Assembly (NCBI GenBank): GCA_024408435.1
Contig: JAKSVA010000004.1
Coordinates: forward strand, 1 to 33,903
Direction: 5' to 3'
Source of the DNA: Bacilli bacterium
GTDB lineage: Bacteria > Bacillota_I > Bacilli_A > RFN20 > CAG-826
Length of the DNA: 33,903 nt
Shown here: in pieces, positions 14,386-24,310 of the stretch
Layout: each line of letters starts with the position of its first letter
Numbering within the stretch: the stretch's first letter is position 1
Made by a program: the position numbers and the translations under genes
The notes under the pieces: model-generated
The model's input: only the letters and a program-made list of their open reading frames with translations
The model's database searches: none
Told to the model about the DNA's origin: nothing

Positions 14386-16155
14386 ATGAGGAAAATTATT
14401 GCTGCTACATTGCCGTTTGCTCTTTTTGCAATGGCATTGACATCATGTGGTTGTGGGAGTAACGAAGAGGATATCAAAGAATTAACTCTTGAAATTGACG
14501 ATGACAATATCTGCGTTGGCGAATCCACACAAATTACTGCTATTTATGGCGATGATAATGTAACTAGTAGTTGTACATTTACTGTTCCAGTTGGTAGTTC
14601 TGTTAGTTGTGACAAAACAGGAAAAGTTACCGGTAACGGAGCTGGAACTTCTACCATTACTGTTACTTTAAAAAAAATTACAGAAGTCACTAAGACAATT
14701 GATGTTACTGTTACTAATCATAATTATGGTGAATTAACACCGGCGGTTGAGCCTACTCGCGACTCTGATGGTCATATAGCATATTATCATTGTAGTGAAT
14801 GTGGCAAATACTTTGATGAAAACAAGAGCGAAGTTGAAGAGATTGCTATTCATAATTCCATTTTAGATGTAGCTATTGAGGAAAAAAGTTATTCTTTGCC
14901 TAATCTTTCTTTAGACGATATGGTAGTTGTCGATATTAAAATTAATACTGCGGGTTCGGAATTTAGTTTCTTCTTAGGCGATGGTTGGGATAATTATATT
15001 GGCCGTTTTGAAGTAAGTTTGAATGCAAATGGCACCTATGCCCTTCAGGACAATCGTTCTGATGGCGTTTCTTACAATATGACAGAAGATGGATATTTTC
15101 GTATGATTATTGATTATAAGAAAGTTAATATTGGTCAAAACATTCGTTCGATGAATAAATACAACATAATAAATATGGATTGTTTATCAACGGGAATCGC
15201 TTGCACTGGTAAGATTATGATTAACCCTATCAAAAGTATCGGTGGAGATATTACGCGTGGTTATAAATTGAAGTCGAGTGAATATACATATCTAATTAAT
15301 GGAAGTTATTCGCATTCGCTTGACGAAATCTTAACAATTGATGTTAAATTTATCGGCTCAATAGATTTTAATTTCTGCTTGAATGATGGTTGGGCTGAAA
15401 CACGTTATTTAACTTTAACAACAGATGGAACTTTAAAGGAACAAAATCAAGGCGTGCAAGTGTTTAGCGTTAATGATGCTGTTGGATTTGTCGGAGGGTA
15501 TTATCGCATTATTATTAACCTAAAATATGTTAATTTCTATGCAAAAACCACCAACCTTACTAAAGTAGATAGAATAACGGTTAATAGTAACGGTTGCGAA
15601 GCTTATGTCGATGTAGATTCAATTTATGGATTGCCATATAACCCTTATTATACGATTGCTGGTGGCGACACCAATAAAAAGATTAATTTACATAACCTTA
15701 ATTATGTAGATATTCAAGATGGCAATGGCAAATATTATTTGGATAAGGCTATTGTAATTAATGTCAAGGCTATCGGAGGAAGCAAAACATCTGATTTAAG
15801 TAATCCTGATGTCAAATTCTCTATTATGGATCCTAATTGGCATAACTGTGGCGATATTAAATTAATATTTGATAATGGAAAAATAACTGAGAGAATGTTA
15901 CAAGGCGAAGGTTGTGGAGGTAAAAATCCTGGTGGTGAAACCGAACCATTAAATTATTGGCCGACATATACAAATAATGATGATGGAACCGCTACTCTTT
16001 ACATCGAAATTAAGAAACTAAATGGTAATGGTTGGGATAAAGCAAAAGAAGTTGGATTTATTTACGGCGATCCTGGCATATCTGCAAAAACAGTTTCTTC
16101 ATTCTCTATTGATCTTAATTTTCAATTAATTGATGTTGGTGATATTCCAAGCTAA
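14386..16155 (+). CDS. Secreted lipoprotein with Ig-like domain and three DGW repeats
   Basis: A protein of 589 residues. It has a lipoprotein signal with lipobox ALTSC (Cys21) and a bacterial Ig-like (BIG2-type) domain at about 30-110 (VGESTQITAIYGDD, then GKVTGNGAGTSTITVT). A short YYHCSECGKYFDENK knuckle follows at 133-147, of a type seen in other Bacillota surface proteins. Then come three diverged repeats (about 165-282, 295-412, 432-582). Each repeat has an Asp/Ile beta strand, an aromatic strand leading to DGW or DPNW (199-201, 334-336, 482-485), and a strand such as GYFRMIIDYKKVN (236), GYYRIIINLKYVN (371) or TLYIEIKKLN (537). The repeats look like beta-sandwich binding modules, perhaps for carbohydrate; that is inference. 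ATG 14386 is chosen over 14374 for its GGAGA site. The gene sits between rqcP and tilS, where divIC is found in many relatives. Confidence 0.8.
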   Translation: MRKIIAATLPFALFAMALTSCGCGSNEEDIKELTLEIDDDNICVGESTQITAIYGDDNVTSSCTFTVPVGSSVSCDKTGKVTGNGAGTSTITVTLKKITEVTKTIDVTVTNHNYGELTPAVEPTRDSDGHIAYYHCSECGKYFDENKSEVEEIAIHNSILDVAIEEKSYSLPNLSLDDMVVVDIKINTAGSEFSFFLGDGWDNYIGRFEVSLNANGTYALQDNRSDGVSYNMTEDGYFRMIIDYKKVNIGQNIRSMNKYNIINMDCLSTGIACTGKIMINPIKSIGGDITRGYKLKSSEYTYLINGSYSHSLDEILTIDVKFIGSIDFNFCLNDGWAETRYLTLTTDGTLKEQNQGVQVFSVNDAVGFVGGYYRIIINLKYVNFYAKTTNLTKVDRITVNSNGCEAYVDVDSIYGLPYNPYYTIAGGDTNKKINLHNLNYVDIQDGNGKYYLDKAIVINVKAIGGSKTSDLSNPDVKFSIMDPNWHNCGDIKLIFDNGKITERMLQGEGCGGKNPGGETEPLNYWPTYTNNDDGTATLYIEIKKLNGNGWDKAKEVGFIYGDPGISAKTVSSFSIDLNFQLIDVGDIPS

Positions 16156-16203
16156 TAACCACTTGTTGCTAATTATATAATTTATACTAAATCTTATACT
16201 TTG

Positions 16204-16270
16204 TTTTTCTTTTTAAAGAAAAAGATAAAAGTGTGATATAGTATAAGTCTAGTAATGATTTATAATCATT
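16204..16270 (+). promoter_or_regulatory. Promoter region of the hydrolase-tilS-ftsH-dusB-lysS run
   Basis: An AT-only hairpin (TTTTTCT 16204-16210 with AGAAAAA 16217-16223) may end the preceding transcript. TGATATAGT (16234-16242) is an extended -10. In the leader, AATGAT (16254-16259) and ATCATT (16265-16270) form a perfect six-base inverted repeat that could be an operator. An AGGAG site precedes ATG 16292. Confidence 0.4.
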
Positions 16271-16291
16271 CCACTTGTTATAGGAGTTTTT

Positions 16292-17197
16292 ATGGCAAAA
16301 CAACTAATTAAAATCACTAATTCATTCAATGATACGCTCTATGGCTATGCCTGGACCGTGAAGGATCCAAAAGCCAATGTAATCATCATGACGGGAATGC
16401 AAGAAACTGCTGAACGGTATGATGATTTTGCAAACTTTTTAAATCAGAACAATTATGATGTGTATTGCATCGATCATTATGGTCAAGGTTTAAACATCAA
16501 AGACATAAATCTTCCTGGTGTGTGGCCTATAAGTGGGTTCTCGAAAACAGTTAAGACTTTTGGAGAACTAGAAAACAATTTAAAAAAGACAGGATTACCT
16601 GTGTATATTTTTGCTCATTCGATGGGTTCGTTTATGGCACAAGAATTTATTCAACGTTTCCATGAACGAGTGAGCAAAGTTATTTTGTGTGGAACCGATT
16701 ATGCAAATCCTTGGGTAATGGGTTGCGCTTATTTATTATCCAAACACATCGTTCCTAACAGCAAACGTGATGAGCCTAGTAAGAAGATGGCTAACTTAGT
16801 CACAGGTGCGTTTGCGAAAGCAGTACCTAACGCTAAAACTGAATTCGATTGGTTAAGCTACAATACCGCTAATGTTGAAAAATATAGTAAAGATCCAAAA
16901 TGTGGTTTTGTTGCCACTGGTGGTTTCTATCGGGAATTCCTCAAAGGGATGAAACGAATCGGTAAAAAGAAATTTATTCGGAAGATTCGTCAAACGGTTT
17001 CTATTTACATTATTGCCGGTAAAGAAGATCCGGTTGGACATATGGGTAAAGGTCCAACAAAACTATATAAGCGTTATAAACGTTTGGGCGTAACAAATAT
17101 TCAATTAAAGTTATACGATAAGATGCGTCATGAAATTCTTAATGAAAATAACAACAAAGTTGTTTATCAAGATATTTTGGAGTTTTTAGATAAATAA
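16292..17197 (+). CDS. Alpha/beta hydrolase, monoacylglycerol-lipase-like
   Basis: A protein of 301 residues of the Hydrolase_4/lysophospholipase type. The strand-turn VIIMTGMQETAERYDDFANFL replaces the usual HG oxyanion motif with TGM. The nucleophile elbow is FAHSMGSF (Ser110), and the rest of the triad is probably Asp246 in AGKEDPVG and His280 in MRHEILNE. No signal peptide is present, so it acts in the cytoplasm, probably on acyl esters or lysolipids; the substrate is not evident. It heads a run of overlapping genes: its TAA shares a base with the tilS ATG (TAATG), which implies coupled translation with a tRNA-modifying enzyme, an unusual pairing. Confidence 0.88.
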   Translation: MAKQLIKITNSFNDTLYGYAWTVKDPKANVIIMTGMQETAERYDDFANFLNQNNYDVYCIDHYGQGLNIKDINLPGVWPISGFSKTVKTFGELENNLKKTGLPVYIFAHSMGSFMAQEFIQRFHERVSKVILCGTDYANPWVMGCAYLLSKHIVPNSKRDEPSKKMANLVTGAFAKAVPNAKTEFDWLSYNTANVEKYSKDPKCGFVATGGFYREFLKGMKRIGKKKFIRKIRQTVSIYIIAGKEDPVGHMGKGPTKLYKRYKRLGVTNIQLKLYDKMRHEILNENNNKVVYQDILEFLDK

Positions 17198-18468
17198 TGG
17201 TTCAGTTCTCTTATAAATTTTCTCCGCAGAAGAATTATATTCTTGCCTGCTCATTCGGTCCTGACTCAATGGCGCTTTTTGATATGCTTTATCAAGCTAA
17301 ATGTCACTTCGTGGTTTGTTTTGTTAATTACCATAAGCGCAAAGAATCTGATATGGAACAAAAGAATATTACTGCGCATTGTAAGAAATTAGGTGTGAAG
17401 TTAGAAGTATTAGACACAAAGGGGATGAAGCAAGTCGGTAATTTCCAAGAATGGGCGAGAGAACTTCGCTATGATTTCTTTAATCGCGTTTATAAGAAGT
17501 ATCATGCAGCGGGTGTGTTTGTTGCGCATCACCAAGATGACTTAATTGAAACTTTCTTAATGCAAAAGATGAGAAAGGGTCATGTGAAAGAATATGGTCT
17601 TAATGAAACATCAATGTTACGTAACATGATTGTTATTCGTCCGTTACTGATGTATACAAAACAAGATTTGCTAGATTATTGTCGTGAGCATCAAGTTCCA
17701 TATTCTATCGACATGTCTAACTTTGAAACTAAATACTTACGGAATCAAATTCGTCGCAATGTGATTAATCGCTTAACGGAAATTGATCGTGAAAATATTT
17801 TAAAAGAAATCCATGATTTAAATATGGAACAAGAAGAATTCGTGAGTGGAATTGAAAAGAAAATCCGCATTGCGAACGAACTTGAGATTCGTGAATTAAT
17901 TGCGCTTGATCGCGATGAATTTGCGGAAGTAATTATTCAATTCGTGAATTCTAACTCGCCAAAGCATGTCGACATCTCCGCGGGAAGAATTCAAGAAATT
18001 CGCAAACTATGTTTATCACAAAGTCCGAATATTGAAATGCCATTAACAAAAGGCGTATCTTTAGTAAAAGAATATGACATTATTACCTTAGGTGTTGATG
18101 AAATTGACAATTTTAAGGCATATTCGTATATACTTAAGAAACCGGGAAAATTATCAACACCGGAATTTGATGTTGATTTCACGCATGGGGCGGAAGAAAG
18201 AAAAATCTTCCCTGAGGACTATCCAATCAAGATTCGTTCACCTAAACCAGGAGACACCGTTGAGATTGGACACCATATCTGTGAGTTAAGGCGGGTCTTC
18301 ATTGATTGGAAGGTACCCACTAAATACCGCAAGGTATGGCCAGTCTTCTGTAATAAGAAAGGCAAAGTCATTTATGTCCCACGGTATCGCAAAACATTTG
18401 TCGATAACCACAAATCAACATTCGTTATAAAATTTACTAACACAAAGGAGATCAAAAACAATGGATAA
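17197..18468 (+). CDS. tilS: tRNA(Ile)-lysidine synthase TilS
   Basis: A protein of 423 residues that converts C34 of the CAU-anticodon isoleucine tRNA to lysidine with ATP and lysine, so that AUA is read as Ile. The N-terminal PP-loop ATPase reads [10 protein letters not shown] (Ser19 to Ser24), where the family norm is SGGxDS; Phe20 replaces the first Gly. The second motif [13 protein letters not shown] is intact, followed by IVIRPLL and [12 protein letters not shown]. The C-terminal TilS domain includes [16 protein letters not shown] and a basic [14 protein letters not shown] segment. It starts on the TAATG overlap with the hydrolase and its 3' end overlaps ftsH by eight bases. In many Bacillota hpt lies between tilS and ftsH; here it is missing. 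Confidence 0.93.
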   Translation: MVQFSYKFSPQKNYILACSFGPDSMALFDMLYQAKCHFVVCFVNYHKRKESDMEQKNITAHCKKLGVKLEVLDTKGMKQVGNFQEWARELRYDFFNRVYKKYHAAGVFVAHHQDDLIETFLMQKMRKGHVKEYGLNETSMLRNMIVIRPLLMYTKQDLLDYCREHQVPYSIDMSNFETKYLRNQIRRNVINRLTEIDRENILKEIHDLNMEQEEFVSGIEKKIRIANELEIRELIALDRDEFAEVIIQFVNSNSPKHVDISAGRIQEIRKLCLSQSPNIEMPLTKGVSLVKEYDIITLGVDEIDNFKAYSYILKKPGKLSTPEFDVDFTHGAEERKIFPEDYPIKIRSPKPGDTVEIGHHICELRRVFIDWKVPTKYRKVWPVFCNKKGKVIYVPRYRKTFVDNHKSTFVIKFTNTKEIKNNG

Positions 18469-20566
18469 TGAGAATAAACCACAAGAACAGATGCCAAAGC
18501 GTAATCCTGTTTTAGCGATTCTCCCATACATCTTAATTATTGCTGCGATTGTTGGTATCACCGTTTTATTAACACGCAATATGTGGAATCGAATTACGGT
18601 GTGGGATGAAACTTACTTAGATCAAAACGTTTTAAAATTAACCGATGATACGGAAAAAGGTAACCTTTATGTTAAAAGTGCTGTTATCTCAATGCATGAA
18701 GAAGTTGCTGTTGTTTCGGGCGTTGCTCGGAAAAAAGATACACAAGAGCAATATACTTATTCAATTAACATTGATAAAAAGTTATGGCGTGATGCATTCC
18801 CCGCTGCGGAATACGTTACAGTTACTAAAAACAATTGGATGTATTACAAAGATGGCGGAACTTGGTATCATCGTAGTTACCATGACTGCTTCTCTTATAA
18901 AATTGAAGTTGAAGCGTGGAACGCTTTCCCTGATGATCACGATACTATCTTTATCTTGAACCAAGATGCCTTCCAGGTTTCATGGTGGGATGCTTGGGGA
19001 CCAACAATCATCATGTTACTCATTACAGTGATTATTGCGTTCTTCTTATTCCGTAGTTTATCTCGTTCCATTGGCTCCACCAACGCAAAAGCATTAAGCT
19101 TTAATCAAAGTCGTGCTCGACGCGTTGATAAGAGTAAAGTTCGCTTTAAAGATGTCGCAGGTTGTGATGAAGAAAAAGCGGAAATGGAAGAAGTGGTTCA
19201 ATATCTAAAAGAACCTGGTAAATTCTCTAAATTAGGAGCGAAGTTACCAAAAGGTGTCTTACTTGTTGGTCCACCAGGAACTGGTAAAACTTTATTAGCC
19301 AAAGCAGTCGCTGGTGAAGCGGGTGTGCCATTCTTTAGTATTTCTGGTTCTGACTTTGTTGAAATGTTTGTTGGTGTTGGTGCTGGTCGAGTAAGAGATA
19401 TGTTTGCGCGGGCAAAACAAAATGCGCCGTGTTTAATTTTTATTGATGAAATTGATGCAGTTGGTCGTCAAAGAGGTGCTGGTTTAGGTGGTGGTAACGA
19501 TGAACGTGAACAAACCCTTAACCAACTCTTAGTTGAAATGGATGGCTTCTCCGATAACTCAGGTATCATTGTGATTGCGGCCACTAACCGTGATGACGTG
19601 CTTGACCCAGCGTTACTTAGAGCTGGTCGTTTCGACCGGCAGATTACAGTTTCATTACCTGATAAGAATGGTCGTGAAGCAATCTTTAAAGTTCATAGCG
19701 GAAATAAGAAGATTGATAAGGAAGTTGATTTTGCCGCTTTAGCCAAACGGACGGTTGGTTTCTCAGGTGCTGATATTGAAAATATCATGAACGAAGCGGC
19801 TATCTTAGCGGTACGGGAAAATCGTGAAGTAGTAACAATCAAAGATATTGATGAAGCGATTGATCGTCGCATTGCTGGCCCGGCCAAGAAATCACGTTCA
19901 ATGACCGAAAGAGAAAGACAAACGGTTGCTTATCACGAAGCTGGTCATGCGATTATTGGTTTAACTTTACCTGATAGTGATAAGGTGCAAAAGATTACCA
20001 TTATTCCACGCGGACAAACCGGTGGTCACGTCTTAATGACTCCAGAAAACGATCGCTTTATTCTTACGAAGAAAGAATTATTCGCACGTATCGTTGGTTA
20101 TTTAGGTGGACGTAGCAGTGAAGAAATCTTCTTTAAGGACATTTCAACCGGCGCGCATAATGACATTGAAGTCGCCACACGAATCGCTCGTTTAATGGTT
20201 ACTGAATATGGTATGTCTAAGTTAGGGCCTATCCAATATGAAAAAGATACAGGTAGTGTCTTCCTTGGCCGTGACTACACAAGTAGTCAAAAGAACTTCT
20301 CGGCGCAAGTGGCGTTAGAGATTGATAAAGCGGTAAGAGAAATTATTGATGATGCTCATCAAGAAGCAAAGAAGATTATTACTAAGCGGAAAGCTGATGT
20401 TACTTTAATTGCTAAAACCTTATTAGAGCATGAAGCAATTACAGCTGAACAAATCGAATACTTATTAAAGAACCGGAAACTCCCTATGGAAAAGAAGGTT
20501 GCTAAGAAAGTAGAAGAAAAGCCAGTAGAAGAAAAACCAGTCGAGGAACAAGAAGCCAAAAAATAA
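18461..20566 (+). CDS. ftsH: ATP-dependent membrane zinc metalloprotease FtsH
   Basis: A protein of 701 residues. Transmembrane helix 1 (about 16-39) and helix 2 (about 179-198) flank an extracytoplasmic domain. The AAA+ domain has Walker A GPPGTGKT (270-277), Walker B IFIDEID (326-332) and the second region of homology [13 protein letters not shown]. The M41 peptidase site is HEAGH (His492, Glu493, His496), with a downstream DIEVAT segment supplying the third ligand. FtsH degrades misfolded membrane proteins and short-lived regulators. The acidic/basic C-terminal tail contains a short KPVEE repeat. AAAGGAG lies about ten bases before ATG 18461, inside tilS. Its stop shares a base with the dusB ATG. 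Confidence 0.98.
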   Translation: MDNENKPQEQMPKRNPVLAILPYILIIAAIVGITVLLTRNMWNRITVWDETYLDQNVLKLTDDTEKGNLYVKSAVISMHEEVAVVSGVARKKDTQEQYTYSINIDKKLWRDAFPAAEYVTVTKNNWMYYKDGGTWYHRSYHDCFSYKIEVEAWNAFPDDHDTIFILNQDAFQVSWWDAWGPTIIMLLITVIIAFFLFRSLSRSIGSTNAKALSFNQSRARRVDKSKVRFKDVAGCDEEKAEMEEVVQYLKEPGKFSKLGAKLPKGVLLVGPPGTGKTLLAKAVAGEAGVPFFSISGSDFVEMFVGVGAGRVRDMFARAKQNAPCLIFIDEIDAVGRQRGAGLGGGNDEREQTLNQLLVEMDGFSDNSGIIVIAATNRDDVLDPALLRAGRFDRQITVSLPDKNGREAIFKVHSGNKKIDKEVDFAALAKRTVGFSGADIENIMNEAAILAVRENREVVTIKDIDEAIDRRIAGPAKKSRSMTERERQTVAYHEAGHAIIGLTLPDSDKVQKITIIPRGQTGGHVLMTPENDRFILTKKELFARIVGYLGGRSSEEIFFKDISTGAHNDIEVATRIARLMVTEYGMSKLGPIQYEKDTGSVFLGRDYTSSQKNFSAQVALEIDKAVREIIDDAHQEAKKIITKRKADVTLIAKTLLEHEAITAEQIEYLLKNRKLPMEKKVAKKVEEKPVEEKPVEEQEAKK

Positions 20567-21555
20567 TGTGGCAGATTGGTAACGTTAAAATTAAATCACA
20601 AGTAGTGCTCGCCCCTATGGCGGGCATTACTTCTTTAAGTTACCGTGAATTCATGAAACCATTTGGTATAGGTTATTCTGTTACCGAAATGATTTCTGAT
20701 GAAGGAATTGTTCATCATAATCAAAAGACAATCGATTATTTAAAAACATCTAAATTAGATCGTCCAGTTGCCATCCAATTATTTGGTAGTAAGTTAGATA
20801 CAACCTTAAAAGCGATTGATATCATTAATCACGAATTAAAAATCAAATACGATATCCTTGATATTAATTTAGGTTGCCCAGTAAGAAAGATTACTACTGG
20901 CGGAGCGGGTTCAGCGTGGTTAAAACATCCTAAGAAGTTATATCAATATATTAAAGGAATAGTAGAGTGCTCTTCTAAACCAGTTACAGCGAAGATTAGA
21001 TTAGGGATTGATGATAAGCATCTTAACTATGATGAAGTCATTAGTTTACTAACTAAAGCTGGAGTAAAAGCAATTGCGATCCACGCACGAACGAAAAAAG
21101 AGTTATATAGTGGGGCGCCTCATTATAATTTATTAAAGGATTATGGGAAGAAACTAAAAGTGCCATTAATTATTAGTGGTAATATCTTTACCTTAGATGA
21201 TGCAATTAAAGCTTTAAAGATTACTAAAGCTCAAGCTGTTATGGTCGCACGTGGTGGAATTGGTAATCCTTATTTAATTAAACAAATTAATCATTATTTA
21301 ACGAAAAAAATAAAATTAGATAACATTAATCAATTAGACAATATAAAATATTGTCGTGAGTTAGCAAAAGCGTTGATTCAAGAAAAAGGCGAGAATCGAG
21401 CGATTGCCATCTTACGGAGTATCGCTCCTAAATTCTTCTTTGCGTTTAAAGATGCAAAGAAAATTAGATGCGAAATCTCACAAAATATTAAATCCTACAA
21501 AGATTTAGATACAATATTAAAGAAAGTAGAGAAGGAAATAAAACATGGAAAATAA
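20566..21555 (+). CDS. dusB: tRNA-dihydrouridine synthase (DusB type)
   Basis: An FMN enzyme of 329 residues that reduces specific uridines in the tRNA D-loop using NADPH. Signatures: VVLAPMAGITSLSYREF at the N-terminus, DINLGCPVRKIT with catalytic Cys104, AKIRLG, AIAIHARTKKELYSG and phosphate-binding VMVARGGIGNP. The C-terminal helical domain (about 245-329) is of normal length. The start uses the TAATG overlap with ftsH. The 3' end overlaps lysS by 11 bases. The order ftsH, dusB, lysS resembles Bacillus, where several other genes intervene. Confidence 0.93.
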   Translation: MWQIGNVKIKSQVVLAPMAGITSLSYREFMKPFGIGYSVTEMISDEGIVHHNQKTIDYLKTSKLDRPVAIQLFGSKLDTTLKAIDIINHELKIKYDILDINLGCPVRKITTGGAGSAWLKHPKKLYQYIKGIVECSSKPVTAKIRLGIDDKHLNYDEVISLLTKAGVKAIAIHARTKKELYSGAPHYNLLKDYGKKLKVPLIISGNIFTLDDAIKALKITKAQAVMVARGGIGNPYLIKQINHYLTKKIKLDNINQLDNIKYCRELAKALIQEKGENRAIAILRSIAPKFFFAFKDAKKIRCEISQNIKSYKDLDTILKKVEKEIKHGK

Positions 21556-23044
21556 AATGGAAGTTAATCTAACTGATCAAGAAAAAGTTAGAAGAGAAAA
21601 ATTACCCAAGTATCACGAATTAGGTGTTGATCCTTTTGGTCATAAGTTTATTCGTTCTCACTTAATTAAGGAAGCGCGTGCATTAGCGGAAGGTAAAGAT
21701 AACGCTAAATTAGAACAAGAAAATATTATTGTTACTTTAGCAGGTCGAATTAATGCATTAAGAAGAATGGGGAAAGCCTCATTTATGAATATCCAAGATA
21801 AGTCAGGGAAGATTCAAGCTTATGTTGGCATTGATATTATTGGTGAAAAACCTTATAGCGTTTTTAAATTAGCGGATATTGGTGATATTGTTGGGATTAA
21901 AGGTCGCTTAATGTTAACTCGTACAGGTGAATTAACTGTGAGAGTTACTGAATACACTCATTTAACAAAGTCCCTGCGTCCATTCCCTGAAAAATATCAT
22001 GGCTTAACTGATGTTGAAGAAAGATATCGTCATCGTTATGTTGATTTAATTGTGAATGAGAACGCAAAAAAGAATGCAATTATGCGTCCGAAGATTATTC
22101 GCGCGATGCAAAATTATTTTGATTCACTTGGCTTTATGGAAGTAGAAACTAGTGTTCTTTCTCCAATTTTAGGTGGAGCGAATGCTCGTCCATTTGTAAC
22201 ACATCATAATACTTTAGACAAAGATTTTTATTTAAGAATCGCAACCGAATTACCACTTAAGAAACTTTTAGTGGGCGGTTTAGAAAGAGTATATGAAATT
22301 GGTCGCTTATTCCGTAATGAAGGAATGGATACCACGCATAACCCAGAATTTACCACAGTTGAGTTATATCAAGCTTATGGTGATTTAGAAGATATGAAAA
22401 ACATCTGTGAGGGCGTTATTCGTGAGATAGCCCAAAAAGTCGTCGGCACAACTCAATTACCATATGATGATAAAACGATTGATGTTGGTAAACCATTTAG
22501 ATGGGTATCGATGGCGGAATTAATTAAAGAAGCCACTGGTGTGGATTTTACGCAAGATATTAAATTTAGTGAAGCCGTTGAACTTGCAAAAAAACATCAA
22601 GTTGAATACGATACTAAACTTGTTACATCGACTGGTCAAATTATGAATGCTTTCTTCGAAAAATTCTGTGAAGAGAAATTAATTCAACCAACTTTTGTTC
22701 ATACTTATCCAATTGAAGTATCACCTTTAACTAAGAAGAGTAAAGACCCACGTTTTGTGGAACGCTTCGAACTTTATATTGATGGTCATGAAATGGCAAA
22801 CGCTTATACTGAACTTAATGATCCAATTGATCAAAAAGAAAGATTTGTTGAACAATTAAAAGCCAAAGAAAGAGGCGATGAAGAAGCAAATGATATGGAT
22901 TATGATTTCCTTGAAGCGCTTGAATATGGCATGCCTCCAGCGGGTGGTATTGGTATTGGTATTGACCGTCTAGTGATGCTAATGTGTAACGAAAAGAGCA
23001 TCCGTGAAGTAATCCTTTTCCCGACAATGAAAGACCGCAAATAA
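21545..23044 (+). CDS. lysS: Class II lysyl-tRNA synthetase
   Basis: A protein of 499 residues that charges tRNA-Lys. An N-terminal OB-fold anticodon-binding domain (about 58-145, VTLAGRINALRRMGKASFMNI) is followed by the class II catalytic core. Motif 1 is near FMEVETSVLSPILGGANARPF, motif 2 is YEIGRLFRNEG, with THNPEFTTVELYQAY after it, and motif 3 is GGIGIGIDRLVML near the C-terminus. ATG 21545 has an AGAAGGAA site about eight bases upstream, within dusB. It is the last gene of the overlapping run from 16292. Confidence 0.98.
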   Translation: MENKMEVNLTDQEKVRREKLPKYHELGVDPFGHKFIRSHLIKEARALAEGKDNAKLEQENIIVTLAGRINALRRMGKASFMNIQDKSGKIQAYVGIDIIGEKPYSVFKLADIGDIVGIKGRLMLTRTGELTVRVTEYTHLTKSLRPFPEKYHGLTDVEERYRHRYVDLIVNENAKKNAIMRPKIIRAMQNYFDSLGFMEVETSVLSPILGGANARPFVTHHNTLDKDFYLRIATELPLKKLLVGGLERVYEIGRLFRNEGMDTTHNPEFTTVELYQAYGDLEDMKNICEGVIREIAQKVVGTTQLPYDDKTIDVGKPFRWVSMAELIKEATGVDFTQDIKFSEAVELAKKHQVEYDTKLVTSTGQIMNAFFEKFCEEKLIQPTFVHTYPIEVSPLTKKSKDPRFVERFELYIDGHEMANAYTELNDPIDQKERFVEQLKAKERGDEEANDMDYDFLEALEYGMPPAGGIGIGIDRLVMLMCNEKSIREVILFPTMKDRK

Positions 23045-23054
23045 AATTTGTCAA

Positions 23055-23068
23055 AGTTATTAATAACT
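23055..23068. repeat. Palindrome between convergent lysS and lipoprotein genes
   Basis: AGTTATTAATAACT is a perfect 14-base palindrome in the 35-base gap between two convergent stops. It is too AT-rich and loop-less to be a good terminator. No other terminator is visible here. Confidence 0.3.
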
Positions 23069-23079
23069 AGTAAAGATAA

Positions 23080-24294
23080 TTATTTATACTCAATATAACC
23101 GTTAGTATCAGGTTCTTGATAATCGCACACGCCATTTTCAAACAGTTCGTTGATTAAACAATGAGCATTAAAATCTTTTAACTCAACAATATAATAAGGA
23201 ATTTCTTGTTTGGTTATCACTAATCGAAGATTAGCGTTACTTAAATCTATAACCATTTCTTGTTGATGGATGAAATTATCAAGATAACTAAGGAAATAAT
23301 CAATGCTAGCCGTGCCGCTCCCAGAAGCGCTAACTGTAGGTTGTTTACCAAGTGTTTTAGCAATTAATTTGATTAATTCTTCAGTCTGGTCAAAATGATA
23401 GTTATCAACAACATAATTAATTGTAGCGGCTGTCATATCTTCTTTTCTAGTATATTTAGCCTTAATTGGAAGAAGAGCAGTGATGTCTTCATTGCCAATA
23501 ATTGAGTCAATATAATCAACAATCGGATATTGCTCTTGGGTAGCAATTCTTAAGCGATCATCAAATATAAGACCAGGAGCGAAATAATTTTCCACAAAAT
23601 ATTCTTTGCCTTCTGGCGGTTTTGGTTGATCGCCACCTATCCAATGATATTTGATATCATTTCCGAAACCAGAGATATCAAAACCAGCACCAACAATATC
23701 AACTTCATGGCTGTTTATTAGTTCACGAGCTGGTACAAATATACCCAAATTACTAGCGATTTCGTGCATAACAAAATTTTCATACTTTCGGAAGTGATTT
23801 GCATCGCATTGTTCAGTTATATTAAGGTAATATTTATTGCCATCTATAGGAGATACATAATATTTTCTTAATTCATCATCTACTTTTTTAATAAAGTAAT
23901 ATTCATTGTCTTTGGTAACGACATCAAAATAATTGTCATGATTAAAATCCCATTTAATAATTGATTTGTTATTAGTCATTAGATTAATGTTATTAAATTC
24001 ATATTGTTCATATTCTTGCGTGGAAGGATTAAACATAACAAATTTCAAACCACCAGCAATTTTGATATCAACGTTCATTGTTACTGTTCCTTTATTAGGA
24101 GTTTTAAAATAATCATTTGTATCAATCTGGGCGTTTTCAATTGCCTCCATTGTTGGATTTATACCAACTGCACTAATAGCATCGATTGGAAATGAATCGC
24201 GATTCTTTAAGCGTCCGTTATTGCCGCAACTATTCATAGAAGCTGCACTTAAAATAGCAACGAATGGAATAACTAAATGTACTTTTTGTTTCAT
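23080..24294 (-). CDS. Secreted lipoprotein of unknown function
   Basis: A protein of 404 residues with a lipoprotein-type signal (residues 1-22) ending SMNSC (Cys23). DFNHDNYFD at 116-124 resembles an EF-hand/dockerin-type calcium loop (D-x-N-x-D, then D). The segment around 165-195 (YENFVMHEIASNLGIFVPAR) faintly recalls the Glu-helix-LGI-VP pattern of HipA/CotH-like kinase folds. No catalytic motif is clear, so I give no function. Length and codon use are consistent with a real gene. It has a near-consensus promoter, and AAGGAG lies shortly upstream of the ATG. It lies downstream of the C69 peptidase gene on the same strand, but with its own promoter. Confidence 0.75.
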   Translation of the reverse strand: MKQKVHLVIPFVAILSAASMNSCGNNGRLKNRDSFPIDAISAVGINPTMEAIENAQIDTNDYFKTPNKGTVTMNVDIKIAGGLKFVMFNPSTQEYEQYEFNNINLMTNNKSIIKWDFNHDNYFDVVTKDNEYYFIKKVDDELRKYYVSPIDGNKYYLNITEQCDANHFRKYENFVMHEIASNLGIFVPARELINSHEVDIVGAGFDISGFGNDIKYHWIGGDQPKPPEGKEYFVENYFAPGLIFDDRLRIATQEQYPIVDYIDSIIGNEDITALLPIKAKYTRKEDMTAATINYVVDNYHFDQTEELIKLIAKTLGKQPTVSASGSGTASIDYFLSYLDNFIHQQEMVIDLSNANLRLVITKQEIPYYIVELKDFNAHCLINELFENGVCDYQEPDTNGYIEYK

Positions 24295-24310
24295 AATATC
24301 TCCTTAATTT

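Noticed and set aside
20511-20560. Repeat at the ftsH 3' end
   Set aside because: Short KPVEE coding repeats are common in the variable acidic tail of FtsH.
22938-22964. GGTATT tandem repeat in lysS
   Set aside because: It encodes the conserved GIGIGIDR motif 3 and is explained by the protein.
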